Shown: positions 18,723-28,992 of the stretch, piece after piece
Layout of the letters: every line of letters begins with the position of its first letter
Numbering within the stretch: position 1 is the first letter of the stretch
From: [Synechococcus] sp. NIES-970
GTDB taxonomy: Bacteria > Cyanobacteriota > Cyanobacteriia > Cyanobacteriales > MRBY01
Assembly: GCA_002356215.1 (NCBI GenBank)
Contig: AP017959.1
Coordinates: forward strand, 248,001 to 312,000
DNA: 64,000 nucleotides
Reading direction: 5' to 3'
Translations under genes and position numbers: made by a program
The notes under the pieces: model-generated
What the model was told of the DNA's origin: nothing
Seen by the model: only the letters and a program-made list of their open reading frames with translations
The model's database searches: none

Positions 18723-21314
18723 ATGAACAAATATACTATGTCTTTGGCTTTAGGTCTTGCCGTAGTGGTCTCTGGCAGCGGGGTGATCGCCCAAAATCAA
18801 CCCGCCCAGACCGTCACAGTGGGCGTCTATCAGAATGATCCGAAGGTTTTTCTGGATGCAGGCGATCGCCCGCGGGGTTTTTGGGTTGATATTACCAATG
18901 AGATTGGTCGGGCAGAGAACTGGGGGATCACCTATGTGCCCTGTGAATGGGAGCAGTGCCTTCAGCAGGTAGAGCAGGGAGAGCTAGATCTGATGGTGGA
19001 TGTGGCCTATTCAGATAACCGTAACGAGCAGTTTGATTTTAATACGGTCATTGTTTTGGCCAGTTGGTCTCAGGTCTATAGCCGTCGCGGTGTCCGATTA
19101 GATAATATTTTAGATTTAGATCAAAAAAAGGTCGGCTTACTTGCCGCCGGCATTCAACAGGAAGTGCTGCAAGAAAGAATTAAATCCTATGGTATTCAAC
19201 CGGAGTTGGTGGGAATTAATAGCTATCCAGAAATGTTTGGGCAACTAGAAGCAGGCGCAGTGGATGCGGTGGTCGTCAATAATTTTTTTGGGAATAAATT
19301 TAGCCCCGATTATCAAGTCATTAAAACAGATATTCTTTTTAATCCAGCCCGATTACACTTCATTGTCCCTAAGGGAGACCCCAAACAGCTTATTCCGGCC
19401 ATAGACCAACAGATGAGTCGCCTTCTCCAGGAGTCTGACTCTGTCTACTATCAGGCGATCACCCAGTGGCTCGAGCCCCCGACAAAATTCAACTGGATCA
19501 CTTTTCAAAATCTATTATTTAGCCTTTTGATTTATTTACCTTTTGTGGTTTTGGGTTGGCTTATTCTGCGCAATTATAGCTTAAGAAAAGAAATTATCCG
19601 TCGCAATCAGATCGAAGCAAAGTTAGTAGATAGCCAGCATCGATATGCCAGCTTAGCGAATACAGCACCGGTGGGAATTTTGCGTACAAATCTCAACCAT
19701 GAGTGTGTTTATGTCAATGATTACTATTGCAAATTACTAGGAGTGGAAACAGAACAAGTCCTCAATAAAGGATGGTTACAACAGGTTCACCCAGACGATG
19801 TTTATCAAGTGCGTCAACAATGGCTGAAATGCATTGAACAAAAAGAATTATTCGCCTTGGAATACCGATTTCAGCGCCTAGATGGGTCAATTCTTTGGGT
19901 CTATGGTCAAGGGATGGCCGAACTGGATAGTAAAGGTGAAGTACAGGGTCATGTGGCAACAATTACCGATATTTCAGCGCGGATCAAAATGGAACAACAA
20001 CTCAAGCATGATTCGCTCCATGACCGCCTGACAAGTCTCGCTAACCGTAATTTACTGACAGAACGGCTGAGTTTAGCGCTCAAACGCCACAAGCGCTATG
20101 ACGCCCATCAGTTTGCGGTCCTCTTTTTTGACCTGGATAATTTCAAGGTGGTCAACGATAGCCTCGGGCACTTGGTCGGTGATGAACTATTGATGGCGAT
20201 CGCCCATTTACTCAAAGATTTTATTCGAGAAACCGATCTAGCAGCGCGCCTCGGAGGAGACGAATTTGTGATTCTCCTAGAGGAAATCAGTGGTGTAGAA
20301 GACGCTGTGCATATTGCCAATCGAATCCTCACCGCCCTTAAAGCGCCCCTCGAAATTGCCAACTATGAAGTATTTATGAGTACAAGTATTGGCATTATCC
20401 TTGGGGATTCTCGCCATGATTCGGCCCAGGATCTCCTACGGGATGCCGACATTGCCATGTACCGTGCTAAGCAAAATGGTAAAGGGCAATATGCCATTTT
20501 TGATCCTCAGATGCATCTCCAGGCCATGAAACGCCTGCAATTAGAACGAGAAATCAGAGTGGCGATTGAGCAAAAACAATTTGTCTTGTTTTATCAGCCG
20601 ATTATTAACCTCCACCAACAAACCATTGCTGGCTTTGAAGCCTTGATTCGGTGGCAGCATCCCCAGCGAGGCTTACTCTCTCCCTACGAATTTATTGAAA
20701 TTGCCGAAGAAACAGGCTTAATTGTGCCCCTAGGGGAATGGATTTTAGACACGGCTTGTCAACAGTTATCGGTCTGGCAAGAGGAATTTAATTGCCCGAT
20801 TAAGGTACATGTTAATTTATCCGTTAAACAACTCCAAGAATCGCTACTATCACTACTTGACGATCTCTTAGAACGCTATCCTCTGCGGGGCAATACCCTG
20901 GGTTTAGAAATTACAGAAAGTATGTTGATTCGCAATGTGGACATGACCTGTCACCTTTTGAGTCAAGTGCGTATGAAGGGGGTCTTTATTAGTGTTGATG
21001 ATTTTGGGACGGGATATTCTTGCTTGAGTTATTTACACCAACTCCCCATTGACTCCCTCAAAATTGATCGCAGTTTTGTCAACATTTCGGAGTTAAGCGA
21101 TCGCAACAAAGCCATTGCCGAATCGATTTTGGCGCTCTCGCGCTCCATTGGGATTCAAACGGTGGCGGAAGGGATCGAAACAGAGCAGCAATACCATTGG
21201 TTAAAAAATCAAGATTGTCAGTTTGGTCAGGGTTATTTATTTTCGCGCCCTGTCTCCCTGGAACAGGCCACTTTACTGCTACAAGAAAGCCTCGTCAAAT
21301 TATTGCAAAACTAA
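18723..21314 (+). CDS. Receptor-type c-di-GMP protein: periplasmic solute-binding domain, PAS, GGDEF, EAL
   Basis: An 863-residue membrane receptor. A signal peptide (~1-25, [14 protein letters not shown]) leads into a family 3 extracellular solute-binding domain (about 28-255: [29 protein letters not shown]). One transmembrane helix lies near 262-282. A PAS domain follows (about 300-420), then GGDEF (about 430-590, [10 protein letters not shown]) and EAL (about 605-855, [33 protein letters not shown]). Both output motifs are intact. By architecture, binding of a small amine or acid in the periplasm would change cytosolic c-di-GMP. Its ligand is unknown. It is transcribed alone. Confidence 0.92.
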   Translation: MNKYTMSLALGLAVVVSGSGVIAQNQPAQTVTVGVYQNDPKVFLDAGDRPRGFWVDITNEIGRAENWGITYVPCEWEQCLQQVEQGELDLMVDVAYSDNRNEQFDFNTVIVLASWSQVYSRRGVRLDNILDLDQKKVGLLAAGIQQEVLQERIKSYGIQPELVGINSYPEMFGQLEAGAVDAVVVNNFFGNKFSPDYQVIKTDILFNPARLHFIVPKGDPKQLIPAIDQQMSRLLQESDSVYYQAITQWLEPPTKFNWITFQNLLFSLLIYLPFVVLGWLILRNYSLRKEIIRRNQIEAKLVDSQHRYASLANTAPVGILRTNLNHECVYVNDYYCKLLGVETEQVLNKGWLQQVHPDDVYQVRQQWLKCIEQKELFALEYRFQRLDGSILWVYGQGMAELDSKGEVQGHVATITDISARIKMEQQLKHDSLHDRLTSLANRNLLTERLSLALKRHKRYDAHQFAVLFFDLDNFKVVNDSLGHLVGDELLMAIAHLLKDFIRETDLAARLGGDEFVILLEEISGVEDAVHIANRILTALKAPLEIANYEVFMSTSIGIILGDSRHDSAQDLLRDADIAMYRAKQNGKGQYAIFDPQMHLQAMKRLQLEREIRVAIEQKQFVLFYQPIINLHQQTIAGFEALIRWQHPQRGLLSPYEFIEIAEETGLIVPLGEWILDTACQQLSVWQEEFNCPIKVHVNLSVKQLQESLLSLLDDLLERYPLRGNTLGLEITESMLIRNVDMTCHLLSQVRMKGVFISVDDFGTGYSCLSYLHQLPIDSLKIDRSFVNISELSDRNKAIAESILALSRSIGIQTVAEGIETEQQYHWLKNQDCQFGQGYLFSRPVSLEQATLLLQESLVKLLQN

Positions 21315-21452
21315 CTTTGTTTCGCAAAATATAAGCTTGCTTGATTGTTTGTGGGAATCACAGGATAAGTGATTTTTTGAGATGCCACTTTTGGACAGGA
21401 TTTGCTGAAAGTGGCACACTAAAGGACAGTCTCTAATTCAAAGGTTTTGTGT

Positions 21453-22928
21453 ATGGAAATTCGTGGTAGTGCCCAAACGGCGGCGGCCTGGTCTGGTGAG
21501 GCGATCGCCCTCGGTTTTTTTGAGCAAGAAGCGGTAATCACAGTGCTAGAATCCCTAGCAGCACTAGATGAGCGGCTTTCTGGGGTGATTACTGAGGTGA
21601 TCACAGAGACAGACTTCAAAGGAAAATCTGGGGAACTGTCGGTAACCCGTGTTGGTTCTGGTGCGCCGATCAAAAAAGTGATTTTGGTGGGTCTCGGTAA
21701 CGGTGAAAAGTGGAACAGTGCAACCCTACGCAGTACAGCCGCAGCGATCGCCAGGGCAGTCAAAGGGGATAAAACCATTGTGAATTTGGCGCTCCAATTG
21801 CCCATTGCCGAAAACGAAGCAACCACAGCCCAGATGGTCACAGAAGGGATGTACTTGGCGTTCCATGAGGATAACCGCTTTAAATCGGAACAGAAAGATC
21901 CTCCCACTTTAGAAGCCGTTGAAATCCTTGGGATCGGTGAACAACCAGGGGCGATCGCCTTGGGGACGAGTCTCTGTGAAGGGGTGATTTATGCCCGGGA
22001 GTTGGTGAATGCACCAGCCAATATTATCAATCCTGTAACCCTCGCCGCCTCCGTCGAAAATCTCTCCAGCACCTACGGCCTCGAATTAAATATCCTCGGA
22101 GAAGCTGAATGTGAAGCCGCTGGGATGGGTTCCTTCCTTGGGGTTGCGGCCGCTTCAGATCTGCCACCAAAATTTATCCACTTGGTTTACAAACCCCCAG
22201 GCACACCCCGTAAAAAAGTGGCGATCGTCGGCAAGGGTTTAACCTTTGACTCCGGCGGTTATAACATCAAGCCCTCTGGCCCTAGTATCGCGATGATGAA
22301 AATGGACATGGGGGGGGCCGCAGCAACCTTTGGGGCAGCAAAGGCGATCGCCGAACTCAAGCCCGATGTGGAAGTGCATTTTATTAGTGCTGTCACCGAA
22401 AATATGATCAGTGGCCGGGGGATGCGCCCTGGGGACATTCTCACCGCCTCCAACGGTAAAACCATTGAAGTGAACAATACCGATGCCGAAGGCCGTCTCA
22501 CCCTCGCCGATGCTCTTGTTTATGCCGAAAAATTAGATGTTGAGGCGATCGTCGATATTGCCACCCTGACCGGCGCTTGTGTCATTGCCCTTGGGGATGA
22601 TATCTGCGGCCTCTGGAGCGACGATGAGGATCTTGCCCAGGCGATCGCCGCCGCTTCCGAAAAAGCTGGGGAAAAATTCTGGCGGATGCCCCTCGAAGAA
22701 AAATACTTTGAAGGCTTAAAATCCCCCATTGCTGATATGAAAAATACAGGCCCCCGGGAAGGGGGTTCGATCACAGCGGCCCTGTTCCTAAAACAATTTA
22801 TCGAAAAAACCCCTTGGGCACACCTCGATATCGCTGGCCCCGCCTGGTCAGAAAAAGAAGCCGATATCTATGGTAAAGGTGGCACAGGCTTCCCCGTCAG
22901 AACCCTTGTTCACTGGGTTCTCAGCTAA
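21453..22928 (+). CDS. pepA: Leucyl aminopeptidase (M17 family)
   Basis: A 491-residue cytosolic metallo-aminopeptidase. The start is the ATG at 21453 ([17 protein letters not shown]); two extra codons upstream need a TTG. The catalytic C-terminal domain shows [24 protein letters not shown] and the signature NTDAEGRL. These supply the two zinc sites and the catalytic Lys/Arg. The enzyme removes N-terminal residues during protein turnover and in some bacteria also binds DNA. A strong bidirectional terminator follows immediately. Confidence 0.95.
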   Translation: MEIRGSAQTAAAWSGEAIALGFFEQEAVITVLESLAALDERLSGVITEVITETDFKGKSGELSVTRVGSGAPIKKVILVGLGNGEKWNSATLRSTAAAIARAVKGDKTIVNLALQLPIAENEATTAQMVTEGMYLAFHEDNRFKSEQKDPPTLEAVEILGIGEQPGAIALGTSLCEGVIYARELVNAPANIINPVTLAASVENLSSTYGLELNILGEAECEAAGMGSFLGVAAASDLPPKFIHLVYKPPGTPRKKVAIVGKGLTFDSGGYNIKPSGPSIAMMKMDMGGAAATFGAAKAIAELKPDVEVHFISAVTENMISGRGMRPGDILTASNGKTIEVNNTDAEGRLTLADALVYAEKLDVEAIVDIATLTGACVIALGDDICGLWSDDEDLAQAIAAASEKAGEKFWRMPLEEKYFEGLKSPIADMKNTGPREGGSITAALFLKQFIEKTPWAHLDIAGPAWSEKEADIYGKGGTGFPVRTLVHWVLS

Positions 22929-22931
22929 GGT

Positions 22932-22973
22932 AAAAAAATCCCCCTAGTCAAATCCCTAGGGGGTTTCTTATTT
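22932..22973. terminator. Bidirectional terminator between pepA and the DUF4870 gene
   Basis: CCCCCTAG (22940-22947) pairs with CTAGGGGG (22956-22963). TTTCTTATTT follows on the plus strand and a run of seven T on the minus strand. It separates two convergent genes. Confidence 0.88.
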
Positions 22974-22986
22974 AGAGCCTGGGAAT

Positions 22987-23451
22987 TTACTTCAGAAGCC
23001 TCAGATTAAAGGGATAGCGATACATTTGCCCTTCCTGTACTTTGGTTGCGGCGAGGATGACCACAGCAATCTGGAAAATGGCGATCGCCACGATCAACGC
23101 AATAAAAGCAAAAAAACCAATACCAGTCAAAATAGCAATCAGGGCCGCAAATGGATTATTGCCGCCACCAATGCCCAACAAAACCATTAAAACAACCCCG
23201 ACGATCATCAAAATACCGAGAACAATCCCCGCCACCAGGCCATAGATCGTCATCGAAATCTGAAAGTTAAGGGATTCCTTCCCATGGGCGTCGATTAGCT
23301 CTGATTCCTCTTTCTTGAGATACCAGATGATTCCTGGTGCAATGACATTCACAAACGGAATGGCACCAATCCCAACGAAGGCCAAGAGAATCCAGGCCAA
23401 GCTCGACAGATGGCAGGCGATCGCCCAATTTTTTTCCTGTTCTGCGTCCAT
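22987..23451 (-). CDS. DUF4870 family membrane protein
   Basis: A 154-residue membrane protein from the ATG at 23451 (MDAEQEKNWAIACHLSSLAW). A longer frame to 23550 adds 33 residues that do not fit the family. The motif NWAIACHLSSLAWILL, then IAPGIIWYLKKEESELIDAHGKESLNFQIS, is the DUF4870 (Tic20-like) signature. Three or four hydrophobic helices follow (MTIYGLVAGIVLGILMIVGVVL and IGFFAFIALIVAIAIFQIAVVIL). The function is unknown; members are small, widespread membrane proteins. It diverges from the DUF4346 gene at 23664. Confidence 0.85.
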   Translation of the reverse strand: MDAEQEKNWAIACHLSSLAWILLAFVGIGAIPFVNVIAPGIIWYLKKEESELIDAHGKESLNFQISMTIYGLVAGIVLGILMIVGVVLMVLLGIGGGNNPFAALIAILTGIGFFAFIALIVAIAIFQIAVVILAATKVQEGQMYRYPFNLRLLK

Positions 23452-23663
23452 AACTGAAATTTCGATAGGGTTCACCCCAACTATATAGCAGCCTTGGGAA
23501 GACCGGAAAAAACCCGACATTATTATTAGAGAAAGGAAAAATTGTCCCAAATTTCCATGAGCAGGCCAAACACCCTAGGCAGATGTGAATTTTGGGGAGT
23601 AAACCCCATAAGCTATACTTAAAAACTGTGCCAAACGCCATTCCCTAACCATCCCTATCTCCC

Positions 23664-24047
23664 ATGACTGTTAACACTGAAGAACGGGCTAAACTCGATC
23701 ATGAATTATCCAGTCGCTTCATCGAACTAGATCCCAAGGGTTATTTCATTATCTATCTTGACCGAGACCAGGGTTTGATTTGCGCGAAGCATTACACCAA
23801 TACAATTAACGATCAAGGACTCGCCACAGACCCAGAAACTGGTGAAGTTTTAGCCTGTAAAGGCAGCCTAGAACGTACCCATACCACACTTTACACCGGT
23901 CAAACTGCCAAAGAATTAGGCATTAAAATTACCGAAGAAGCCAATCCCTGTCCTCTGAGTAAATTTGACCACGCTTTATATTTAGGTCGTGAATTTATGA
24001 AAGCAGAAATAGCCCTTTTGTCTGGAGAAGAATATATTCAAGACTAA
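23664..24047 (+). CDS. DUF4346 domain protein
   Basis: A 127-residue cytosolic protein conserved in cyanobacteria. It shows ELDPKGYFIIYLDRD and YTNTINDQGLATDPETGEV near the N-terminus, then GSLERTHTTLYTGQTAKELGI and a final DHALYLGREFMKAE. These fit the DUF4346 family, which is related to a subunit-A domain of methyltetrahydromethanopterin methyltransferase. No enzymatic role is established in cyanobacteria. The gene is followed after nine bases by the PLD/zinc-ribbon gene, so the two may be co-transcribed. Confidence 0.82.
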   Translation: MTVNTEERAKLDHELSSRFIELDPKGYFIIYLDRDQGLICAKHYTNTINDQGLATDPETGEVLACKGSLERTHTTLYTGQTAKELGIKITEEANPCPLSKFDHALYLGREFMKAEIALLSGEEYIQD

Positions 24048-24056
24048 CTAAAAATC

Positions 24057-24770
24057 ATGGCTAAATTTCTAACGACCTCTGGAACATCTCACCACATTGA
24101 ACAAATTATTATTGGCGCAAAAAAGACAGTTGTCTTTCTTACTCCCTATTTATTCCTTTCCAGAACGCTACTAGAAAGACTCCAGGACGCAGACCGTCAA
24201 GGAATAAAAATCATTATTATTTATCGCCAAAACAAACTACGGCCGGTGGAAGTTGAAGTTTTAAATAATTTCAAAAGCCTTGACATCTTCTATTCTCCCA
24301 ATCTCCATGCCAAGTGCTATTTCAATGCAAAAGAGATGATTATTACATCAATGAATATGTATGAATTTTCAGAGAAAAACAATCGGGAGATGGGCATACT
24401 AATCAACAGACAAGAGGATAAAGAACTATATATTAATGCCTATCAAGAAGCCAAGTCGATTATTGCAGCATCACAACGCTGTGACTCAATGGGTCAGCCT
24501 CTAGCCACGACAATCCCCCCTAGAGAAGTCGAGGTAAAGCCAGATTTTAATAGCGGTAGTATTTTAGAAGCAAAAGCTTTTTGTATCCGTTGTCATGGTG
24601 ATATTTTTTTGAACGTACATCGTCCTTTATGCTCTAAATGTTATGTTGAATGGGCGAAATTCAAAAATCGAAAACATCCAGAAAAATATTGCCACCAGTG
24701 TGGCTTAGAAAAACAAACCTCTCTCTCTAAGCCCATTTGCAAGAAGTGTTTTATTGAAAACAAAAAATAA
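24057..24770 (+). CDS. Phospholipase D-like protein with C-terminal zinc ribbons
   Basis: A 237-residue protein. Residues 1-140 have a single PLD-type half: [19 protein letters not shown], then [23 protein letters not shown], an HxK plus downstream Ser/Asn variant of the HKD motif. Such single-motif proteins work as dimers in the family. Residues ~175-237 carry two CxxC...CxxC modules (CIRC/CSKC and CHQC/CKKC), likely zinc ribbons that could bind nucleic acid. It may be a nuclease; this is inferred from the fold only. The gene lacks HIP1 sites and is more AT-rich than its neighbours, which hints at transfer. It lies nine bases after the DUF4346 gene and 50 before argS. Confidence 0.72.
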   Translation: MAKFLTTSGTSHHIEQIIIGAKKTVVFLTPYLFLSRTLLERLQDADRQGIKIIIIYRQNKLRPVEVEVLNNFKSLDIFYSPNLHAKCYFNAKEMIITSMNMYEFSEKNNREMGILINRQEDKELYINAYQEAKSIIAASQRCDSMGQPLATTIPPREVEVKPDFNSGSILEAKAFCIRCHGDIFLNVHRPLCSKCYVEWAKFKNRKHPEKYCHQCGLEKQTSLSKPICKKCFIENKK

Positions 24771-24820
24771 GACTTTGTAAACTATTTATTCATCCATTTA
24801 GAATTTATTTTTTATTCCCT

Positions 24821-26578
24821 ATGAAGCCTATTCTTTTTCAATTACGGTCTGCTGTTTCCCAAGCGCTGGTAAAAGCTTTCGGAGAAACTTTAAAAGAAAC
24901 AGATCCCCTGGTTGTTCTCGCGAGCAACCCAAAATTTGGTGATTACCAGTCTAATGTGGCTTTATCTCTCACAAAAATTCTGCAAAAAAATCCCCGGGAG
25001 ATTGCTCAAAATATTATCGATGCCCTTGAAATTTCTGACTTCTGCGAAACACCTTCTATTGCGGGGCCAGGGTTTATTAATTTCACCCTCAAACCTAGTT
25101 ATCTGGCCGGACTTCTTAAGGAAGTACAAACAAGCGATCGCCTCGGTATCGATCCTGTTGTGAATCCCCAAAAAGTCATTGTTGACTTTTCTAGTCCGAA
25201 CATTGCGAAAGAAATGCACGTAGGTCACCTGCGCTCAACTATTATTGGCGATTCTATTGCTCGCATTTTAGAATTTTGTGGCCAGGACGTTTTGCGTCTC
25301 AACCATGTGGGTGATTGGGGGACACAATTTGGGATGTTAATTACCTATTTAAAAGAAGTCTATCCCGATGCGTTGACGAAAGCAGATGCCCTCGATATTG
25401 GTGATTTGGTTGCTTTCTACAAAAAAGCAAAAATACGTTTTGATGAAGATGAAACCTTTAAAGAAGCATCCCGGCAACAGGTCGTCAAATTGCAATCGGG
25501 AGATGCAGAAAGTCATCAGGCCTGGCAATTACTCTGTGAACAGTCCCGCCGAGAATTTCAGAAAATTTATGACACATTAAACATTCGACTCACAGAACGG
25601 GGCGAATCTTTTTACAATCCCTACTTGGGGGATGTTATCGCTGCCCTAGATGAAGCCGGTTTATTAGAAAAAGACGCCGGGGCTCAATGTGTTTTTCTCG
25701 AAGGCTTTAAAAATAAAGATGGCGATCGCCTCCCTCTAATTGTCCAAAAATCTGATGGCGGGTTTAACTATGCCACAACTGATTTAGCCGCCATTCGCTA
25801 CCGAATTAAGGAAGATCGCGCCCAACGGCTCATCTATGTGACCGATTCCGGCCAGGCAGGACATTTTGCCCAGGTATTCCAGGTAGCAGAGCGGGCAGGC
25901 TTTATCCCCGATGATGTGGAAGTCATCCATGTGCCCTTCGGTTTGGTGCAGGGCGAAGATGGCAAAAAGCTTAAAACCCGTGCGGGCGATACGATCAAAC
26001 TCAAAGATCTCCTCGATGAAGCAGTCAGTCGCTCTCGTGCCGACTTAGAAAAACGTCTCGCTGAAGATGAACGCCAAGAATCCCCGGAGTTCATCGAAAA
26101 AGTCTCCCAAGTGGTAGGCATCGGTGCTGTGAAATATGCCGACCTCAGCCAAAATCGCACGAGCAATTACATTTTTAGCTTTGATAAAATGCTCGCCCTC
26201 CAGGGGAACACGGCGCCTTACATGCTCTACGCCTATGTCAGGGTCCAGGGGGTTAGTCGTCAGGGGGGTATTGATTTGAGTTGTCTGCCGACCGACACCA
26301 GCATTATTCTTGAAGACGCCCCAGAACTGACCCTCGTGAAGCATCTCCTGCAACTGAGTGAAGTGTTAATCAGTGTGGAACAGGATTTGATGCCGAACCG
26401 CCTCTGTGAATATCTCTATGATCTCAGCCGAAAATTCAACCAGTTTTATGAAGCTTGCCCCATCCTCAAGGCCGAGGGCGATCGCCGTATTTCTCGCCTA
26501 ATCCTGGCCGACACTACAGCCCGGACCCTCAAGCTTGGCCTCTCCCTCTTGGGCATCGAAGTCCTTGATCGGATGTAA
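24821..26578 (+). CDS. argS: Arginyl-tRNA synthetase
   Basis: A 585-residue class I aminoacyl-tRNA synthetase. It has an N-terminal Add-1 domain, then [21 protein letters not shown], where HVGH is the HIGH signature. The family-typical [12 protein letters not shown] replaces KMSKS. A C-terminal all-helical anticodon-binding domain ends with LGIEVLDRM. It charges tRNA-Arg in the cytosol. The start at 24821 gives the expected N-terminus. A 417-base non-coding region follows. Confidence 0.97.
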   Translation: MKPILFQLRSAVSQALVKAFGETLKETDPLVVLASNPKFGDYQSNVALSLTKILQKNPREIAQNIIDALEISDFCETPSIAGPGFINFTLKPSYLAGLLKEVQTSDRLGIDPVVNPQKVIVDFSSPNIAKEMHVGHLRSTIIGDSIARILEFCGQDVLRLNHVGDWGTQFGMLITYLKEVYPDALTKADALDIGDLVAFYKKAKIRFDEDETFKEASRQQVVKLQSGDAESHQAWQLLCEQSRREFQKIYDTLNIRLTERGESFYNPYLGDVIAALDEAGLLEKDAGAQCVFLEGFKNKDGDRLPLIVQKSDGGFNYATTDLAAIRYRIKEDRAQRLIYVTDSGQAGHFAQVFQVAERAGFIPDDVEVIHVPFGLVQGEDGKKLKTRAGDTIKLKDLLDEAVSRSRADLEKRLAEDERQESPEFIEKVSQVVGIGAVKYADLSQNRTSNYIFSFDKMLALQGNTAPYMLYAYVRVQGVSRQGGIDLSCLPTDTSIILEDAPELTLVKHLLQLSEVLISVEQDLMPNRLCEYLYDLSRKFNQFYEACPILKAEGDRRISRLILADTTARTLKLGLSLLGIEVLDRM

Positions 26579-26835
26579 TGCCTAGGCAATTAGTTAGGGG
26601 AATAAGTAAACATTAAGAGATATAAAGGACTGATTATCTCAACCTATATCTCTGATAACTTATAGGCAGGGTACAAAATAAAAGTTCTAAGAAAGCTTTT
26701 ATTCGGACGGAGAGATTGAGCCCCTGTACCTATCTCAGTTCAGTCTCACCCAAAAGTCCTTCTCGACTTTTCAAGTTGACGATAGACTCGATTATTCCCC
26801 CTAACGGCATCGGGTAATTGGGCTATAATCACCGC

Positions 26836-26965
26836 CTGTTAGGTACTGTTTGTGAGAAGCGCTTGTTGGGCTCGTTGTTAACCTTATTTTGTCGTTTGGT
26901 AACTTTTTATTGTTAATTAAATCTGAATTGTCGGCCTACTCACCTGAGTAGGCTTTCGCATTTTA
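26836..26965 (+). ncRNA. Candidate small RNA (unnamed)
   Basis: A perfect -10 box TATAAT at 26824-26829 predicts a start near 26836. About 100 bases downstream a perfect 8-bp hairpin, GCCTACTC-ACCT-GAGTAGGC, followed by TTTCGCATTTT would end a transcript of roughly 125-130 bases. No coding frame of useful length lies between. The terminator is over 350 bases past argS, and the next gene is on the opposite strand, so a separate short transcript is the simplest reading. No -35 box is obvious. I do not recognise a named cyanobacterial RNA in it. Confidence 0.4.
26934..26964 (+). terminator. Rho-independent terminator of the candidate small RNA
   Basis: GCCTACTC (26934-26941) pairs perfectly with GAGTAGGC (26946-26953) around ACCT. 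T-rich sequence follows on the plus strand only. Confidence 0.7.
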
Positions 26966-26995
26966 AGGACTAAACAAACTTGCTTTTTAATCCCA

Positions 26996-27799
26996 TTAAG
27001 GGAGAGTCAAAGTCTCAGACAAGGGCGTATATTCTCCAACTTCGTATCCCTTTTCTTGAATTAAGACTTTAAGGTGTTCTACCCGTTTGGCGGGGGCAGG
27101 GTGACTGGTGAGAAAGTCCCAATTTGCCCCAAGATTCTGACTCATCCTGGCAAAAAAATCGGTGGCCCCTGCCGCTTGGCCATAGGTTTTATACAGTAAA
27201 TTTAGACCATATTCATCGGCTTGTTTTTCTTGGGATTGAGAAAAACGTGCGGCACTGGCGATTTGAGCGAGGTCGCCTAACCAACTGGCGTCACCAAAAA
27301 TTGTCGAAATAACGGTGCGAATTACCAGGGTACGACCAATATTGCGGAGATGATCGCGGTTTGCGAAATGGCCAATTTCGTGGCTGAGCACCATCATCAA
27401 TTCATTTTCTGATTCCATTTGCTCCAGAAGGCCCTGATAGACAATCACGGTATCACCAGGCAGTGCAGCGGCGTTGACGGTTGCTTCTGGGATATAGAGG
27501 AGCCGATAATCGCGTTTTTCCTTAGTGCCTGCGGTGATGTTTGCTTCTAGGCGATCAAGGAGGGCATTTAATTCGTCCTGCTGGGGTGAAGGGGGAGCTT
27601 GGGGTTCGTAGATTTTGACGAGGGCTTGGCCCAGCTGTTGTTCCCAGCGAACGGGCATCTGCACAATTAGCCAGGTCACACTGAAGTTGAGCAGCCAAAT
27701 AAGCAAGGCGATCGCACAAAAAAACATCCCGGTAAGGGTGAGGAGCTCCCAAGGGGAAGCTTCGGCATTGCGATCGCCTGTGGCGTTGGGATCAACCAT
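26996..27799 (-). CDS. M48 family metalloprotease, membrane-anchored
   Basis: A 267-residue zinc protease. One N-terminal membrane helix (WELLTLTGMFFCAIALLIWLLNFSV) is followed by the peptidase domain with the zinc-binding HEIGHFANRDH (HExxH). The third ligand is presumably the Glu in EKQADEYGLNLL, and LTSHPAPAKRVEHLKVL is the family C-terminus. Members such as HtpX and Ste24-like proteases degrade misfolded membrane or exported proteins. The ITP pyrophosphatase gene lies directly upstream with only two bases between its stop and this start, so the two form an operon. Confidence 0.9.
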   Translation of the reverse strand: MVDPNATGDRNAEASPWELLTLTGMFFCAIALLIWLLNFSVTWLIVQMPVRWEQQLGQALVKIYEPQAPPSPQQDELNALLDRLEANITAGTKEKRDYRLLYIPEATVNAAALPGDTVIVYQGLLEQMESENELMMVLSHEIGHFANRDHLRNIGRTLVIRTVISTIFGDASWLGDLAQIASAARFSQSQEKQADEYGLNLLYKTYGQAAGATDFFARMSQNLGANWDFLTSHPAPAKRVEHLKVLIQEKGYEVGEYTPLSETLTLP

Positions 27800-27801
27800 G
27801 G

Positions 27802-28377
27802 CTAATTAAAAAGGGCATTGAGGTAGGGTTGCAATTGGGCAAAGGCGCGCCCGCGGTGACTGGCGATATGTTTAACAGCCGCCGACATTTCGGCGAAGGT
27901 CTGTTGATATTCTGGCACATAGAAAATGGGGTCATAACCGAAACCGCCACTGCCCTGCAGTGTGGTGATGATTTCTCCGGGGCATTCTCCTTGGACTTGG
28001 GCAGCAATACTGCCATCGGGTTTGGCGATCGCCACGGCGCAGATAAATGTCGCCTGACGATTGGGGTTGTCACCGAGTTCAGTCAACAGTCGTTCAATGC
28101 GCTCTTGATCTGTAGTGCCATAGCGGGCAGAATAAAGCCCCGGCGCCCCATGCAGCGCGTCCACCGCCAGACCAGAATCATCGGCGATCGCCCATTCATT
28201 CAGTGCCTTGGCCACCTGGGATGCTTTGAGAGCGGCATTTTCCAAAAAAGTTGTCCCTGTTTCTTCGATATCTAATTCTGGGGGCTTGAGCCGCAACTCC
28301 CAGGGCAGATCCTGGAGATAGCTTTGCATTTCTTGGAGTTTCCCAGGGTTCCCAGTGGCGACAACAAGCACAGACAT
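27802..28377 (-). CDS. rdgB: XTP/dITP pyrophosphatase (RdgB/HAM1 family)
   Basis: A 191-residue house-cleaning enzyme that hydrolyses dITP, dXTP and ITP to monophosphates so that they are not built into nucleic acid. The start is set at the ATG at 28377 because MSVLVVATGNPGKLQEM begins exactly at the conserved substrate-binding loop; the frame extends to 28413 with 12 unrelated residues. Other signatures are ADDSGLAVDALHGAPGLYSARY and FGYDPIFY. It is the first gene of a two-gene operon with the M48 protease. Confidence 0.95.
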   Translation of the reverse strand: MSVLVVATGNPGKLQEMQSYLQDLPWELRLKPPELDIEETGTTFLENAALKASQVAKALNEWAIADDSGLAVDALHGAPGLYSARYGTTDQERIERLLTELGDNPNRQATFICAVAIAKPDGSIAAQVQGECPGEIITTLQGSGGFGYDPIFYVPEYQQTFAEMSAAVKHIASHRGRAFAQLQPYLNALFN

Positions 28378-28447
28378 AATAGAAAAATTTTTGAAAAGGA
28401 TGAATTGCTGCAACGGTGCAACGGCTTCTATTTTATGAAAATTTCCA

Positions 28448-28472
28448 CAAAAAAAGACGACCCTTGGTCGCC
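28448..28472 (-). terminator. Rho-independent terminator of hli
   Basis: On the minus strand GGCGACC pairs with GGTCGTC (one G-U pair) around an AAG loop. A run of seven T follows at 28455-28449. It lies about 57 bases after the hli stop codon. Confidence 0.82.
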
Positions 28473-28528
28473 TTCATCAAACTTATGCTGTTGAGGTGTT
28501 GTTTGCAAAAATTGGAAAAATTTGGATT

Positions 28529-28741
28529 CTATTGGAAGATCCCAACGACACCATGGCCGGTGAAGAGTTCGAGGAGGAGGAGAGAAGCAAAGCCGATCAT
28601 CGCAGCACGGCCGTTGAACTTCTCTGCATATTCGGTGAAGCCGACTCGGGGATTTTCTTGGATATAGACGGTGGGCTCAACGGCGAAGGTGTTGAGTTTC
28701 CCTTGGTCGTCAACGATGTTGCCTTGGTATTTCTTAGCCAT
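28529..28741 (-). CDS. hli: High-light-inducible protein (Hlip/SCP), single chlorophyll-binding helix
   Basis: A 70-residue thylakoid protein from the ATG at 28741 (MAKKYQGNIVDDQGKLNTF); the longer frame to 28783 is not needed. The single membrane helix carries EKFNGRAAMIGFASLLLLELFTGHG, the CAB motif ExxNGRxAMxGF with its helix-forming continuation. Hlips bind chlorophyll and carotenoid and protect photosystem II assembly and tetrapyrrole metabolism under high light. Upstream there is an HLR1-like element at 28802-28819 and a -10-like TATACA, and a strong terminator lies downstream, so it is monocistronic. The helix closely resembles the tail of hemH at 2.3 kb. Confidence 0.93.
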   Translation of the reverse strand: MAKKYQGNIVDDQGKLNTFAVEPTVYIQENPRVGFTEYAEKFNGRAAMIGFASLLLLELFTGHGVVGIFQ

Positions 28742-28786
28742 AGTTCTTGTGTCGGAGGGGAATGAGATGTTGCTTTTCGTCATGAA

Positions 28787-28819
28787 TGTATACTAACAAC
28801 TTTTGTAACAATTTGCAAC
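28787..28819 (-). promoter_or_regulatory. hli promoter with HLR1-like (RpaB-binding) element
   Basis: On the minus strand GTTGCAAATTGTTACAAA (28819-28802) fits the known HLR1 consensus of two (G/T)TTACA(T/A)(T/A) repeats two bases apart, with one mismatch (G for A in the first repeat). A TATACA -10-like box lies nine bases further (28792-28787), about 46 bases before the hli ATG. RpaB binding at such elements controls high-light genes in cyanobacteria. Confidence 0.65.
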
Positions 28820-28992
28820 AATTTATTTTTCGAGGTTGACAAAAAATACGGGGATGGTTTGTTTGACCTTTGTGATTATCATGATTGATTTTTTGGCGCG
28901 ATCGCCGCAGATGGTGTGGTGGGCTACAGATTTTTGCCCCATATCTTTTTAGGTTGGATCTTGGTTTTCTTGCACCTCAGGGGCTGCGGTCT

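Larger units (their letters stand above)
26579..26995. other. 417-base intergenic region with structured elements
   Basis: No open reading frame of note. A 9-bp perfect inverted repeat, AGAGATATA (26616-26624) and TATATCTCT (26645-26653), lies 20 bases apart just after argS. A TATAAT box stands at 26824-26829 and a strong plus-strand hairpin at 26934-26953. The right half is described separately as a candidate small RNA gene. Confidence 0.5.
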
